Counted from the stretch's first letter, positions 48,725 to 57,454 are shown. The stretch: DNA of 64,000 nt from Actinokineospora xionganensis (GCF_014323725.1 NZ_JABVED010000007.1:182251-246250), one strand, 5' to 3'. Made by a program: numbers and translations. The notes: generated from the letters alone by a model not told the origin.

Positions 48725-49119
48725 GACTCGGTGCGCCAGATCCGGTCGACAGCGATGCTCGCGAGCCGCCAGTCTCCGTCGCGACGAGCGGTGAAGCGGT
48801 AGATCCCACCCATTTCCAGCACGACCCGAGCGGCCGAGTCGACGAAGGTCCCAAGCAGATTGGCCCGCACAGCGGCGCGGTCTCCGTCGAGGTCGACCAC
48901 CACATTTGTGATCAAGTGCTGGATGCGGTGGTACTCGCCATGATTCCTGGTCGCCTGTGCGATCACCGCGTCCCGACCCCGCGCCAGACCACCTGGCGTC
49001 GCCGCGGTGACGTCGTCCGCGAACAGTTCCTTCAGGTCGTCGAAACGGTGGTCGTCCAGGCACGCGCCGAGACGCGAGACAAGGTCGGTGATGGCCGCGC
49101 GATCCTCGATGACGCTCAC
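48721..49119 (-). CDS. SnoaL-like/NTF2-fold protein
   Basis: 132 residues from the GTG giving VSVIEDRAAITDLVSRLG; AGGAGAG lies upstream. The pattern LGACLDDHRFDDLKELFADDV, ATRNHGEYHRIQHLITNVVVDLDGDRA (in part) and RRDGDWRLASIAVDRIWR is that of SnoaL_4-like proteins, a fold used by polyketide cyclases, dehydratases and many proteins without enzyme activity. It is divergent from a MarR regulator with palindromic sites between them, so it is probably the MarR target. Confidence 0.85.
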   Translation of the reverse strand: MSVIEDRAAITDLVSRLGACLDDHRFDDLKELFADDVTAATPGGLARGRDAVIAQATRNHGEYHRIQHLITNVVVDLDGDRAAVRANLLGTFVDSAARVVLEMGGIYRFTARRDGDWRLASIAVDRIWRTES

Positions 49120-49140
49120 GAAGCTCTCCTTCTGACATTT

Positions 49141-49174
49141 CGTTGGAATCACCAACGTTGGCATTGCCAACGTT
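49141..49174. promoter_or_regulatory. overlapping palindromic operators of the SnoaL/MarR divergent promoter
   Basis: CGTTGG-AATCA-CCAACG (49141-49157) overlaps a longer perfect palindrome AACGTTGGCA-T-TGCCAACGTT (49154-49174). The repeated half-site CCAACG occurs at the shared junction. The location between the start codons of the SnoaL-like and MarR genes is typical of an autoregulatory MarR site. Confidence 0.75.
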
Positions 49175-49217
49175 AGCGAGTGGCCGCGGCCACCGTCAAG
49201 CGTTTACGGTGTTCGGC

Positions 49218-49667
49218 ATGGACACTCGCTCGGCACCGGGCAGGCTGCGTTCGCTGACGAGCTGGCTGATCAACCAGAACGCCATCACCGCACGCAACCT
49301 CGTCGCCGCCCATCTGGCGGGCGCCGCGACCCGCCGCTACCACTACTCGATGCTGGCCGCGCTCGACGAGTTCGGGCCCGCGAGCCAGGCGGACCTGGGC
49401 AGGCGGTGCGGGCTGGACCGCAGCGACGTCACGGCCTGCGTCACCGACCTCGCGGAGCGGGAGTGGATCGAACGCGCGCCGGATCCGGTGGACAAGCGGC
49501 GCAACATCGTGCGGCTGACCAAAGCGGGTCTCAAGCAGCTGCGCGCACTCGACCGGGTGGTCGCGGACGCGCAGGACGAGCTACTGGAGCCGCTGTCGGC
49601 CGCCGAACGAGCGCAGCTCAACGAGTTGCTGACCCGTGTCGCCGACCACCACACGGCTACTGCTTGA
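49218..49667 (+). CDS. MarR-family transcriptional regulator
   Basis: 149 residues from the ATG at 49218 (an open frame extends upstream through the operator, so this start is preferred). Winged-helix region about 40-110: HYSMLAALDEFGPASQADLGRRCGLDRSDVTACV (in part), DPVDKRRNIVRLTKAG as the wing. It should bind the palindromes just upstream and repress itself and the divergent SnoaL-like gene until a ligand releases it. The final 11 bases overlap rmlD. Confidence 0.92.
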   Translation: MDTRSAPGRLRSLTSWLINQNAITARNLVAAHLAGAATRRYHYSMLAALDEFGPASQADLGRRCGLDRSDVTACVTDLAEREWIERAPDPVDKRRNIVRLTKAGLKQLRALDRVVADAQDELLEPLSAAERAQLNELLTRVADHHTATA

Positions 49668-50562
49668 ACGCCGCCGCGTTCTCCTTGAACGCCCGCGCCA
49701 GGGACTCGCGCCACTGCGGCATCGGGGTGAGTCCCGCCTCGGCCCACGACGTGGGCGACAGCACCGAGTACGCGGGGCGCTTGGCGGGCGTCGGGTACTG
49801 CGCGGTCGTGATCGGCTGGACCCGAGACGGGTCGGCGCCCAACTCTTCGAAGACGGCGCGGGCAAAGCCGCACCAGGTCACCTCGCCCGCTCCCGTGCAG
49901 TGCGACACTCGACCCGTGGGAGCGTTTCCGGCGGCGATCTTGCCCGCCAGCTCGACAAGTCCGCGCGCCAGATCGCCGGTCCACGTCGGCGAACCCACCT
50001 GATCGTCCACAACGGACAGAGTGTCGCGCTGACCCTCCAGTCGGACCATGGTCTTCACGAAGTTGTTGCCGTGCGCCCCATACACCCACGACGTGCGGAC
50101 CACCCAGGCCCGCGCGCCCGAGGCGAGGACCGCGTTCTCCCCGGCGAGCTTGGTGATTCCGTACACCGACTGCGGCCGGGTCGGACTGTCCACTTCATAC
50201 GGCTCGGTCCCGTCCCCGGGGAACACATAGTCCGTGGACACGTGGATCAGCGGTACCCCGCGAGACGTGCAGGCGGCGGCGAGGACCCGCGGACCGTCGG
50301 CGTTGACCGCGACCGCTCGCGCGTGGTCGTTCTCAGCTTGGTCGACCGCCGTGTACGCGGCGGCGTTGATCACGACCGGCTTGCGCCCCTCGGCGCGGGC
50401 CCGGTCGGCCAGTTCCGCCACCGCCCGGATGACCGCGCCGGTGCTGGTGACGTCGAGCGTCGCCGAGCCGGGGGCGCTCACGGCCACGGAGTCGCTTGCC
50501 AGCGCGGCGATCTCGGCGCCGAGCTGCCCGGTCCCGCCGGGTACGAGGAGTTCCAGAGCCAC
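49657..50562 (-). CDS. rmlD: dTDP-4-dehydrorhamnose reductase
   Basis: Last step of dTDP-L-rhamnose synthesis, an NAD(P)H reductase. 301 residues from the GTG giving VALELLVPGGTGQLGAEI (dinucleotide-binding GxxGxxG). The SDR catalytic triad region is HVSTDYVFPGD and YGITKLAGE (YxxxK). The ribosome-binding GGAGG is formed by the last codons of rmlB, two bases away, so they are coupled. rmlA and rmlC are not in the window. It is the Rv3266c equivalent. Confidence 0.93.
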   Translation of the reverse strand: MALELLVPGGTGQLGAEIAALASDSVAVSAPGSATLDVTSTGAVIRAVAELADRARAEGRKPVVINAAAYTAVDQAENDHARAVAVNADGPRVLAAACTSRGVPLIHVSTDYVFPGDGTEPYEVDSPTRPQSVYGITKLAGENAVLASGARAWVVRTSWVYGAHGNNFVKTMVRLEGQRDTLSVVDDQVGSPTWTGDLARGLVELAGKIAAGNAPTGRVSHCTGAGEVTWCGFARAVFEELGADPSRVQPITTAQYPTPAKRPAYSVLSPTSWAEAGLTPMPQWRESLARAFKENAAAFKQ

Positions 50563-50564
50563 GC

Positions 50565-51542
50565 TCAGCCTCCGGCCTTCAGCGGTTCCCACCAGCCGCG
50601 GTTCTCCGAATACCACCGCACGGTCGCGGCCAGACCCTCGGCGAACGGAACCCGCGGCTGGTAGCCGAGTTCCTCGGAGATCTTGGTGATGTCGACCGAG
50701 TAGCGCCGGTCGTGGGCCAAGCGGTCGATCACCGGCTGCACGAACGAGTCATCCGCGCCGGTCGCCTCCAGCAGCAGAGCGGTCAGCTCACGGTTGGTCA
50801 GCTCGGTGCCGCCGCCGATGTTGTAGATCTCGCCCGCGCGGCCGCCGTCGGCGACGAGCTGGATGCCGTGGCAGTGGTCGTCGACGTGCAGCCAGTCGCG
50901 CACGTTGAGTCCGTCGCCGTAGAGCGGGATCTTCTTGCCGTCCAACAAGTTCGTGGTGAACAGCGGGATGACCTTCTCCGGGTACTGGTACGGCCCGTAG
51001 TTGTTGGAGCACCGGGTGACGCACACCGGGAGCCCATGGGTGCGGAAGTAGGAGCGGGCCAGCAGGTCCGAGGACGCCTTCGACGCCGAGTACGGCGAAT
51101 TCGGCTCCAGCGGGTGGGTCTCGGGCCAGGATCCCTCGTCGATCGATCCGTACACCTCGTCGGTGGACACATGGATGAACCGGCCGACCTCCGCCTCCAG
51201 CGCCGCCTGCAGCAGCGTCTGGGTGCCCAGGACGTTGGTGCGGACGAACTCCGCGGACCCGGCGATCGAGCGGTCGACATGGGACTCGGCGGCGAAGTGG
51301 ACGACCAGGTCGACCCCGGCCATCGTCTCGGCGACCAGTTCGCCGTCGCAGATGTCGCCCCGCACGAAGCGCAGCCGGTCACTGTCGGCGACGGGTGCGA
51401 GGTTCTCGCGGTTGCCGGCGTAGGTCAGCTTGTCGAGGACCACGACCTCGGCGTCGACCAGCGTCGGGTAGACACCTGACAGGGCTTGCCGCACGTAATG
51501 CGACCCGATGAATCCGGCACCACCCGTGACCAGCACCCGCAT
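50565..51542 (-). CDS. rmlB: dTDP-glucose 4,6-dehydratase
   Basis: NAD+-dependent dehydratase that makes dTDP-4-keto-6-deoxyglucose. 325 residues: MRVLVTGGAGFIGSHYVRQ, HFAAESHVDRSI, HVSTDEVYGSI with the catalytic Asp-Glu pair, YSASKASSD (YxxxK) and NNYGPYQYPEKVIPLF. The ATG at 51542 is chosen over the longer open frame because conserved sequence starts there. It is directly upstream of rmlD on the minus strand and divergent from the first LCP gene. In mycobacteria rmlB is elsewhere, so this pairing is a local difference. Confidence 0.94.
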   Translation of the reverse strand: MRVLVTGGAGFIGSHYVRQALSGVYPTLVDAEVVVLDKLTYAGNRENLAPVADSDRLRFVRGDICDGELVAETMAGVDLVVHFAAESHVDRSIAGSAEFVRTNVLGTQTLLQAALEAEVGRFIHVSTDEVYGSIDEGSWPETHPLEPNSPYSASKASSDLLARSYFRTHGLPVCVTRCSNNYGPYQYPEKVIPLFTTNLLDGKKIPLYGDGLNVRDWLHVDDHCHGIQLVADGGRAGEIYNIGGGTELTNRELTALLLEATGADDSFVQPVIDRLAHDRRYSVDITKISEELGYQPRVPFAEGLAATVRWYSENRGWWEPLKAGG

Positions 51543-51702
51543 GTCGCTTTCCACCGATCCTCTCGCTGTACAGGCCCCGAGTCTGTCATGCCAAACGGCA
51601 TGAGCGCCCACTCATGCGGGTAATCGACGTGAGGGCCAAGAGCCATCCGGGTGGCCTCTGGGTAATCTGAGGATGGACGGGATGGTTTGGGGAGGGCGGC
51701 TC

Positions 51703-53328
51703 GTGACCGAGCGTGCGCAAGGGGGCGTGGAGACCGCGGCGGCGCCCGTCGCGGAGTCCGCCGACGCCCAGGCTTCTCCCGGTCCCTGGTTATGGTTCGG
51801 CACGATCCTCGGCCGGACCCTCGCGCTGCTGACCTCGATGGTCGTGCTGGCCGCGATGGGGTACGGCTGGTGGACCTTCGGCGACGTCGACGACCACACC
51901 GTCACCACCGACGTCATCGCCGAGAAGGTGGGCAACCAGCCGACACCGCTCGACGGCGCCATCGACATGCTCCTGGTCGGTATGGACAGTCGCACCGACG
52001 CCTTCGGCAACCCGCTGCCGAAGGAAGTCCTGCAGCTGCTCAACGGCGGCAAGGTCGACGGTGAGCGCAACACCGACACGATGATCCTGGTGCACATCCC
52101 GGTCGACGGCAGGCGCGCGATCGCGTTCTCCTTCCCGCGTGACTCCTGGGTCGACGTCGGCGAGGGATTCGGCAAGCACAAGCTCAACTCCGCGTTCGTC
52201 TACGCCTACACCGACGCGCGCAAGACGCTCAGCGAGCAGGGTGTCACCGACCCGAGGGAACTCGAGACCAAGGCGACCGTCATCGGCCGCAAGAACCTCA
52301 TCTCCACGATCGAGCGACTGGTCGGCAACGCGGTCACCATCGACCGGTACGCCGAGGTCAACCTGGCGAGCTTCTACGAGGTCACCAAGGCCATCGGCGG
52401 CGTCGAGGTGTGCCTGAACAACGCCGTCAGCGAGCCGAAGTCGGGGGCGAACTTCGCCGCGGGCCGCCAGGTCATCTCCGGCAAGGAGGCGCTGTCGTTC
52501 GTGCGGCAGCGCTACGAGCTGCCCAACGGCGACCTCGACCGGATCGTGCGCCAGCAGGTCTTCCTGGCCGCGCTGGCCGACAAGGTGCTGTCGGCGGACA
52601 TGCTCACCAATCCGTCGCGGGCGCGCGACCTCATCGGCGCTGTCCAGCGCTCGGTGGTGCTGTCGAAGAACTGGAACCTGTCCCAGTTCGCCTCGCAGAT
52701 GCAGGGCCTCAGCGGCGGGAACATCGAGTTCCACACCATCCCGAACGACGGCCCGGCCAAGATCGGCGGCGCCGACGTCATCAAGGTCGACCCGGCGAAG
52801 GTGCACGAGTTCGTCGAGCAGCGGACCGGCGGCCCGACCCGGCCGACCTCGGGCAGGCCGACGGCGACCACCACCCCGTCGAGCAGCGACCCGTTCCCGG
52901 AGACCACGTCGGCGACGCCGTCGTCGACCAACGGCGTCATCGTCGACGTGCGCAACGGGTCGAAGACCAAGGGCCTGGCGGGCGTCGTGCTCGACGAGCT
53001 GAGCGGGCGCGGCTTCACTCGTGGCCAGGTGGGCGACAGCCCGGAGCAGATCGGCTCCGTCATCCGCTACGCGGCGGGCGAACTCGCCACGGCCAAGAGC
53101 ATCGCGGCGGTGTTGGCGGGCCCGTTCGTGTTCGAGGAGGACCGGACGCTGAGCGCGCAGCGGGTGCGGATCGTGCTCGGCACCAGCTACCAGGCAGGCG
53201 ACTCGCTGCGGCACGCGCCGATGCTGCGGCTGCAGCCCACGCCGACCGGATCGTCGAGCCCGTCCACCACCTCGTCGGTCAACCCGCCACCGAAAATCGA
53301 GGCGGGCGGCCTCAACTGCGTGAATTAG
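51703..53328 (+). CDS. LytR-CpsA-Psr (LCP) family protein with LytR_C domain
   Basis: 541 residues from the GTG at 51703, which has GGGGAGGG at good spacing; an ATG 30 bases upstream is the alternative. One TM (about 35-58), then the extracytoplasmic LCP catalytic domain with IDMLLVGMDSRTDAFG, ERNTDTMILVHIP, SFPRDSWVDVG, and the Arg-rich SFVRQRYELPNGDLDRIVRQQ, a Ser/Thr/Pro linker, and a C-terminal LytR_C domain (VIVDVRNGSKTKGLA). LCP enzymes transfer lipid-linked wall polymers to peptidoglycan. It is the Rv3267 position. rmlBD are divergent next to it. Confidence 0.92.
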   Translation: MTERAQGGVETAAAPVAESADAQASPGPWLWFGTILGRTLALLTSMVVLAAMGYGWWTFGDVDDHTVTTDVIAEKVGNQPTPLDGAIDMLLVGMDSRTDAFGNPLPKEVLQLLNGGKVDGERNTDTMILVHIPVDGRRAIAFSFPRDSWVDVGEGFGKHKLNSAFVYAYTDARKTLSEQGVTDPRELETKATVIGRKNLISTIERLVGNAVTIDRYAEVNLASFYEVTKAIGGVEVCLNNAVSEPKSGANFAAGRQVISGKEALSFVRQRYELPNGDLDRIVRQQVFLAALADKVLSADMLTNPSRARDLIGAVQRSVVLSKNWNLSQFASQMQGLSGGNIEFHTIPNDGPAKIGGADVIKVDPAKVHEFVEQRTGGPTRPTSGRPTATTTPSSSDPFPETTSATPSSTNGVIVDVRNGSKTKGLAGVVLDELSGRGFTRGQVGDSPEQIGSVIRYAAGELATAKSIAAVLAGPFVFEEDRTLSAQRVRIVLGTSYQAGDSLRHAPMLRLQPTPTGSSSPSTTSSVNPPPKIEAGGLNCVN

Positions 53329-53395
53329 GGGTCATCACGCTGCGTGTCCAACTAGGCTGCGACCAGGCGTGGACACGGTCGATTGGGGACACAAA

Positions 53396-54583
53396 GTGAC
53401 GGAGCGGACGCGGCGACGCCCGTGGCTGGTGCTCGGCCGGGTCTTGCTGGCGCTGGTGTCGACCGCGGCGCTGGTGGGCACCGGATTCGTGTGGTCGCGG
53501 GTCGACGCGCTGCAGGAGAGCGTCAACACGACCGACGCGATCGCCGCAGCGGCGGCCGGGCCGGACGCCCCCTCGGCTGACGACGGCGCGAACGACATCC
53601 TGGTCGTCGGCAACGACACCCGGACCGACCTCAAGGGCAGGCCCCTGTCCGCGCGGGTGCTGCGCGAGTTGCGCACCGAGGCGACCGACACCATCAACAC
53701 CGACACCCTGATCCTGCTGCGCCTGCCCCGCAACGGCGGCAAGAGCTTCGCCATCTCCATTCCGCGCGACACCTACGTGAAGGTCCCGGACTACCGCGAG
53801 GAGAAGATCAACGGCGCGTACGGGGTCATCAAGGCCCGGCACGCGCGGCGGATGGTCGACGGCGGCGAGCGCGACCGGGAGAAGATCGAACGCGAGTCGG
53901 ACAACGCGGGCCGCACCGCCCTGGTGCAGACCGTGCAGGGCCTCACCGGGGTGCGCGTCGACCACTACGTCGAAGTCACCCTCTACGGGTTCTACCTGCT
54001 CACCGAGGCCATCGACGGCGTCGACGTGTGCCTGAACCACTCGACCAGCGACCCGGACTCCGGCGCGAACTTCCGCAAGGGCCCGCAGACCGTGCGCGGC
54101 GGTGACGCGGTGGCGTTCGTCCGCCAGCGCAAGGGCCTGCCGCGCGGCGACCTCGACCGGATCGTGCGCCAGCAGACGTTCCTGGCCTCGGCGATGAACA
54201 AGGTGCTCAGCGGCGGGACGCTCGGCGACCCGGGCAAGCTCACCGCGCTGGAGGGCGCGGTGGCGAAGACCGTGGTCATGGACCCGGGGCTGCACTTCCT
54301 CGACCTGGTGAACCAGGCGCAGGCGCTGGCGTCGGGCGCGGTGGAGTTCGTGACGATCCCGGTGACCGGCGTGGGCGCGCGCAACGACCGGGGGCAGAGC
54401 ATCATCACCGTCGACCTCGCCGCGGTGCACGCCTACATCAGCGGCCTCGCCACGGCCAACCCGCCGCCCGCCCCCGCGCAGCCGTCGACCGTCGGTGAGA
54501 ACCTTGGTGGGGGCCGCCTGCTCGACTTCGGCGCACCCGCACCGCGGCGCACCGCGCTCGTGGCGCCGAACTGCATCGACTGA
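53396..54583 (+). CDS. second LCP-family protein, without LytR_C domain
   Basis: 395 residues from the GTG giving VTERTRRRPWLVLG, parallel to the VTER start of its neighbour, with GGGGA upstream. One N-terminal TM then the LCP domain: NDILVVGNDTRTDLKG, DTINTDTLILLRLP, SIPRDTYVKVP, and FVRQRKGLPRGDLDRIVRQQ. It lacks the C-terminal LytR_C domain. It lies 67 bp after the first LCP gene and is evidently a tandem paralogue. It ends in LVAPNCID, close to the NCVN end of its neighbour. Confidence 0.92.
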   Translation: MTERTRRRPWLVLGRVLLALVSTAALVGTGFVWSRVDALQESVNTTDAIAAAAAGPDAPSADDGANDILVVGNDTRTDLKGRPLSARVLRELRTEATDTINTDTLILLRLPRNGGKSFAISIPRDTYVKVPDYREEKINGAYGVIKARHARRMVDGGERDREKIERESDNAGRTALVQTVQGLTGVRVDHYVEVTLYGFYLLTEAIDGVDVCLNHSTSDPDSGANFRKGPQTVRGGDAVAFVRQRKGLPRGDLDRIVRQQTFLASAMNKVLSGGTLGDPGKLTALEGAVAKTVVMDPGLHFLDLVNQAQALASGAVEFVTIPVTGVGARNDRGQSIITVDLAAVHAYISGLATANPPPAPAQPSTVGENLGGGRLLDFGAPAPRRTALVAPNCID

Positions 54584-54598
54584 CCGGAGACGTTTCCT

Positions 54599-55282
54599 GT
54601 GAGCCTGACCGACCTCCTCCTGCGTCCGCTGCGTGCGGCCTCGGCGAAACCGCTGATCACCCACTACGACGACACCGTCGGCAGCCGGGTCGAGCTGTCC
54701 GTCGCGACGGTGACGAACTGGGCGGCGAAGACGGCGAACTGGCTGGTCGAGGAGCACGACGTCGAGCCGGGCACGCCGGTGTCGGTGCGGCTGCCCGCGC
54801 ACTGGCAGACCGCGGGCATCCTGCTGGGCGCGTGGTGGTGCGGCGCGCACATCACCGACGAGGACCCGGTGGTCACGTTCGTGGCGCCCGGCGAGGCGGG
54901 GGCAGGCGTGGTCGCGGCGGTGTCGCTGGACCCGATGGGACGCGACCTGGGCGGGTCCACCGACGGGGTGACCGACTTCGTCGGCGAGGCCCGGATGTTC
55001 GGCGACGACTACTTCGGGTCCAGTGTGGACGGCTCGACGCCTGCCCTGCTGGGGTCCACTGTGGACGAGGTGCTGGCCGCGGCGCGGCTGCTCGGCGCCG
55101 AATACGGTGCGGGGGCCCGGGTTCTGTGCACGCGGGAGTGGGCGATGCCCGATGGGCTGCTCGCGGCGCTGGTCGCACCGCTGGCGGTGGGCGGCTCGAT
55201 CGTCCAGGTCAGCAACGCCGACCCGGCCCGTCTCGACGCCCACCGCGCAGCGGAGCGCACCACCGTCGACCTGTTCGCCTGA
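54599..55282 (+). CDS. TIGR03089 family protein (truncated ANL-like), Rv3268 equivalent
   Basis: 227 residues. The sequence PLITHYDDTVGSRVELSVATV followed by NWAAKTANWLVEEHDVEPGTPVSV resembles the N-terminal part of acyl-adenylate-forming (ANL) enzymes, but the ATP-binding core and C-terminal domain are absent, as in the whole TIGR03089 family. It is not catalytically interpretable. GTG or ATG-type start 15 bp after the second LCP gene, hence probably cotranscribed. Role unknown. Confidence 0.85.
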   Translation: MSLTDLLLRPLRAASAKPLITHYDDTVGSRVELSVATVTNWAAKTANWLVEEHDVEPGTPVSVRLPAHWQTAGILLGAWWCGAHITDEDPVVTFVAPGEAGAGVVAAVSLDPMGRDLGGSTDGVTDFVGEARMFGDDYFGSSVDGSTPALLGSTVDEVLAAARLLGAEYGAGARVLCTREWAMPDGLLAALVAPLAVGGSIVQVSNADPARLDAHRAAERTTVDLFA

Positions 55283-55297
55283 CACACCCCTCGCGTA

Positions 55298-56533
55298 TCA
55301 AACAGGAACCGGATCCTCGGCCAGCTCGCGCAGGTGACGAACCCTGCTGAACCACAGCAACACCGGATCCACCAGGGTCATTCCGCAGAACACGATCAGG
55401 GCGGTGCGCGTGTCCGCCAGGGTGGCGACCACGCCGCCCGCGAGCGCGCCGACCGGGATGGCGCCCCACGAGACGAACCGCACGGTCGCGATGACCCTGG
55501 ACAGCAGCTCAGGCGGGCTCGCGACCTGCCGGTGCGTCCGCGCGCCGATGCTGAAGACCACAGTTCCGGCACCGAACCCGATGTTGCCCAGCGCGAAGAG
55601 CACCATCCCCCAGACGCCCGTGCCCAGCGGCATCAGCAGGGCGAGCGCGGCGCCGCCCGCGGACCCAACAATGATCGCCTTGGCGCTGCCCAACCGGCCG
55701 ATCAGCCACGGCGCGAGCGCCGCGCCGAGCAGGCTGCCGACGCCATCCGCGGCGATGAGCAGGCCGACGAGCACCGGTGAGGCGAACAGGTCCCGGACCA
55801 GGAACACCGGGATGAGTGCCATGAACGCGCCATTGGCGAAGTTGCTCGTGGTCGCGGCGAACATGCACGGCCGCATGACCGGATGTCCGACCACGAACCG
55901 CCAGCCCTCGCGGATCATCGCGGCCATGCCCGGCCGGTCCTCGACCCGGGGAGCGCTCGCCTTGGGCAGGCCCCGCAGCAGGACGGCGGAGGTCAGGAAG
56001 CTGACCGCGTCGATGATCAGGGTGGGCACGGCGCCCACGAGTTGGACGACGACGCCCGCGAGGCTGGGTCCGCCGAGGCTGGTGACCGAGTGCGTGCCGG
56101 AGACCAGGCTGTTGCGGGCGGTCAGCTCGTCGCGGCTGACGATCTGCGGCAGGAACGTCATGTTGCCGACATCGAAGAGCACGTTCGCCAGGCTGATCAC
56201 CAGCGCGGTCACGATGAGGTGGGCCAGGGTCAGCCGGTCCAGCCACCACGCCACCGGGATCGAGCCGATCGCCACGGCCCGAATGAGATCCATCGCCACC
56301 TGCGTCTCGCGCAGCGGCAGGCGCTGGACGATCACTCCCGAGGGCAGGCCGATCAGCAGCCACGCCAGATAGGAGGCGGCCGTGATGAGGCTGACCTCGA
56401 ACGCCGACGCGCCCATGGTGCTCACCGCGACCAGGGGCAGCGCCACGGTCGTCACAGCCGTCCCCGTGTTGCTGATCGTCATGGCCGACCAATATCGCCA
56501 GAACACCGCCACCCCCAGTAAGTGAGTTCCCAT
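55298..56533 (-). CDS. MFS transporter
   Basis: 411 residues from an ATG at 56533 that lies inside the operator palindrome; a GTG at 56512 (VAVFWRYWSAMTISNTG) is at least as likely. About twelve hydrophobic segments, with the motif-A-like loop LPSGVIVQRLPLRETQVAMD between TM2 and TM3. It is the enterobactin/macrolide-exporter-like MFS type, so drug or metabolite efflux is expected. It is divergent from the HxlR-peroxiredoxin fusion gene, with the shared palindrome suggesting control by it. Confidence 0.85.
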   Translation of the reverse strand: MGTHLLGVAVFWRYWSAMTISNTGTAVTTVALPLVAVSTMGASAFEVSLITAASYLAWLLIGLPSGVIVQRLPLRETQVAMDLIRAVAIGSIPVAWWLDRLTLAHLIVTALVISLANVLFDVGNMTFLPQIVSRDELTARNSLVSGTHSVTSLGGPSLAGVVVQLVGAVPTLIIDAVSFLTSAVLLRGLPKASAPRVEDRPGMAAMIREGWRFVVGHPVMRPCMFAATTSNFANGAFMALIPVFLVRDLFASPVLVGLLIAADGVGSLLGAALAPWLIGRLGSAKAIIVGSAGGAALALLMPLGTGVWGMVLFALGNIGFGAGTVVFSIGARTHRQVASPPELLSRVIATVRFVSWGAIPVGALAGGVVATLADTRTALIVFCGMTLVDPVLLWFSRVRHLRELAEDPVPV

Positions 56534-56550
56534 TCGGAACGCACTATAGT
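56517..56550. promoter_or_regulatory. operator and -10 element between MFS gene and HxlR-redoxin gene
   Basis: AGTGAGTTCC-CATTC-GGAACGCACT (56521-56545, written here as its two arms) is an inverted repeat with nine of ten arm pairs. It abuts TATAGT (56545-56550), a plausible -10 for the HxlR gene. The AGTAAGT at 56517-56523 matches the half-site in the second palindrome at 57434-57454. Confidence 0.65.
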
Positions 56551-56577
56551 GGTGGCAGCATCCGCGAAGCGAGGAGC

Positions 56578-57450
56578 ATGAAGCACACCGAACTCTCCGA
56601 CGCCGACTGCGCGATCGCCCAGGCGCTCAGCGTGGTGGGCGACTGGTGGACGCTGCTCGTCGTGCGCGACATCGCGGGCGGCATCACCCGGTTCGACGCC
56701 TTGCAGCGCGAACTCGCGGTCAGCCGCAAGACGCTCACCGAGCGACTCAAAGCGTTGGTGGAGCACGGAGTAGTCGAGCGACGGCAGTACTCCCAACACC
56801 CGCCGCGGTTCGAATACCACCTGTCCGACGCCGGCCGCGGGCTGCTGCCGGTGCTGATCGCGTTGCAGGACTGGGGAACCCGTCACGTCACCGGCGATGG
56901 CTCGCTCACCGCCACCACCACGCCGACTTCGACGGAGGCCGCTCGGGTACACGGCCTGGTGGGCCGCAGGATTCCGACGCTGACGCTGACGTCAGACCGC
57001 GGCGAACCGATGAAGCCTGTCGACGGGCGCTGGACGGTCCTGTACTGCTTCCCCGGCGCCTTCGCCCCTGGCGGGCAGGGCTATCCGCCGGGCTGGACCG
57101 ACATCCCCGGGGCGGCCGGGTGCACCCTTGAATCGACGACGTATCGCGACCGGTTCACCGACTTCGACCGACTCGGCGCCGCGGTCCACGGCGTGAGCAC
57201 CCAGCGGCCGGACCAGCTGCGGGCGTTCGCCGAACACGTCGACCTGCCGTTCACCCTGCTCTCGGACGAAGACCTGGCACTGGCCGCGGGCCTGCGGCTG
57301 CCCACGTTCCGGGCCGCGGGGGTCGACCGGCTCAAGCGGGCGACGCTCGTCGTCGACCCGGAGCGAACCGTGCGGGCGGTCCAGTTTCCGGTGGTCGACC
57401 CGGCGGCATCGGTCGACGAGACCCTTGCCCAGCTAACTTACTTCAAGTAA
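56578..57450 (+). CDS. HxlR-type regulator fused to a peroxiredoxin domain
   Basis: 290 residues. The N-terminal domain (1-105) is an HxlR winged helix: CAIAQALSVVGDWWTLLVVRD, FDALQRELAVSRKTLTERL, GVVERRQY. HxlR redox sensors such as YodB and HypR use an N-terminal Cys; Cys11 is present here. After a Thr-rich linker (106-122) comes an AhpC/TSA-type domain (about 125-290) with LYCFPGAFAPGG and IPGAAGCTLESTTYRDRF, whose Cys182 is the candidate peroxidatic residue. Cys157 could be a resolving partner. This couples a DNA-binding domain to a peroxidase on one chain, suggesting a self-contained oxidant sensor. It is divergent from the MFS gene and 34 bp upstream of the SDR gene. Confidence 0.88.
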   Translation: MKHTELSDADCAIAQALSVVGDWWTLLVVRDIAGGITRFDALQRELAVSRKTLTERLKALVEHGVVERRQYSQHPPRFEYHLSDAGRGLLPVLIALQDWGTRHVTGDGSLTATTTPTSTEAARVHGLVGRRIPTLTLTSDRGEPMKPVDGRWTVLYCFPGAFAPGGQGYPPGWTDIPGAAGCTLESTTYRDRFTDFDRLGAAVHGVSTQRPDQLRAFAEHVDLPFTLLSDEDLALAAGLRLPTFRAAGVDRLKRATLVVDPERTVRAVQFPVVDPAASVDETLAQLTYFK

Positions 57451-57454
57451 GTTA
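57434..57454. promoter_or_regulatory. palindrome at the HxlR-redoxin / SDR junction
   Basis: TAACTTAC-TTCAA-GTAAGTTA has perfect 8-bp arms and spans the stop codon of the fusion gene, about 30 bp before the SDR start. It contains the ACTT-N5-AAGT pattern common in HxlR-family sites and shares AGTAAGT with the upstream operator. It may control the SDR gene or act as a weak attenuator. Confidence 0.6.
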
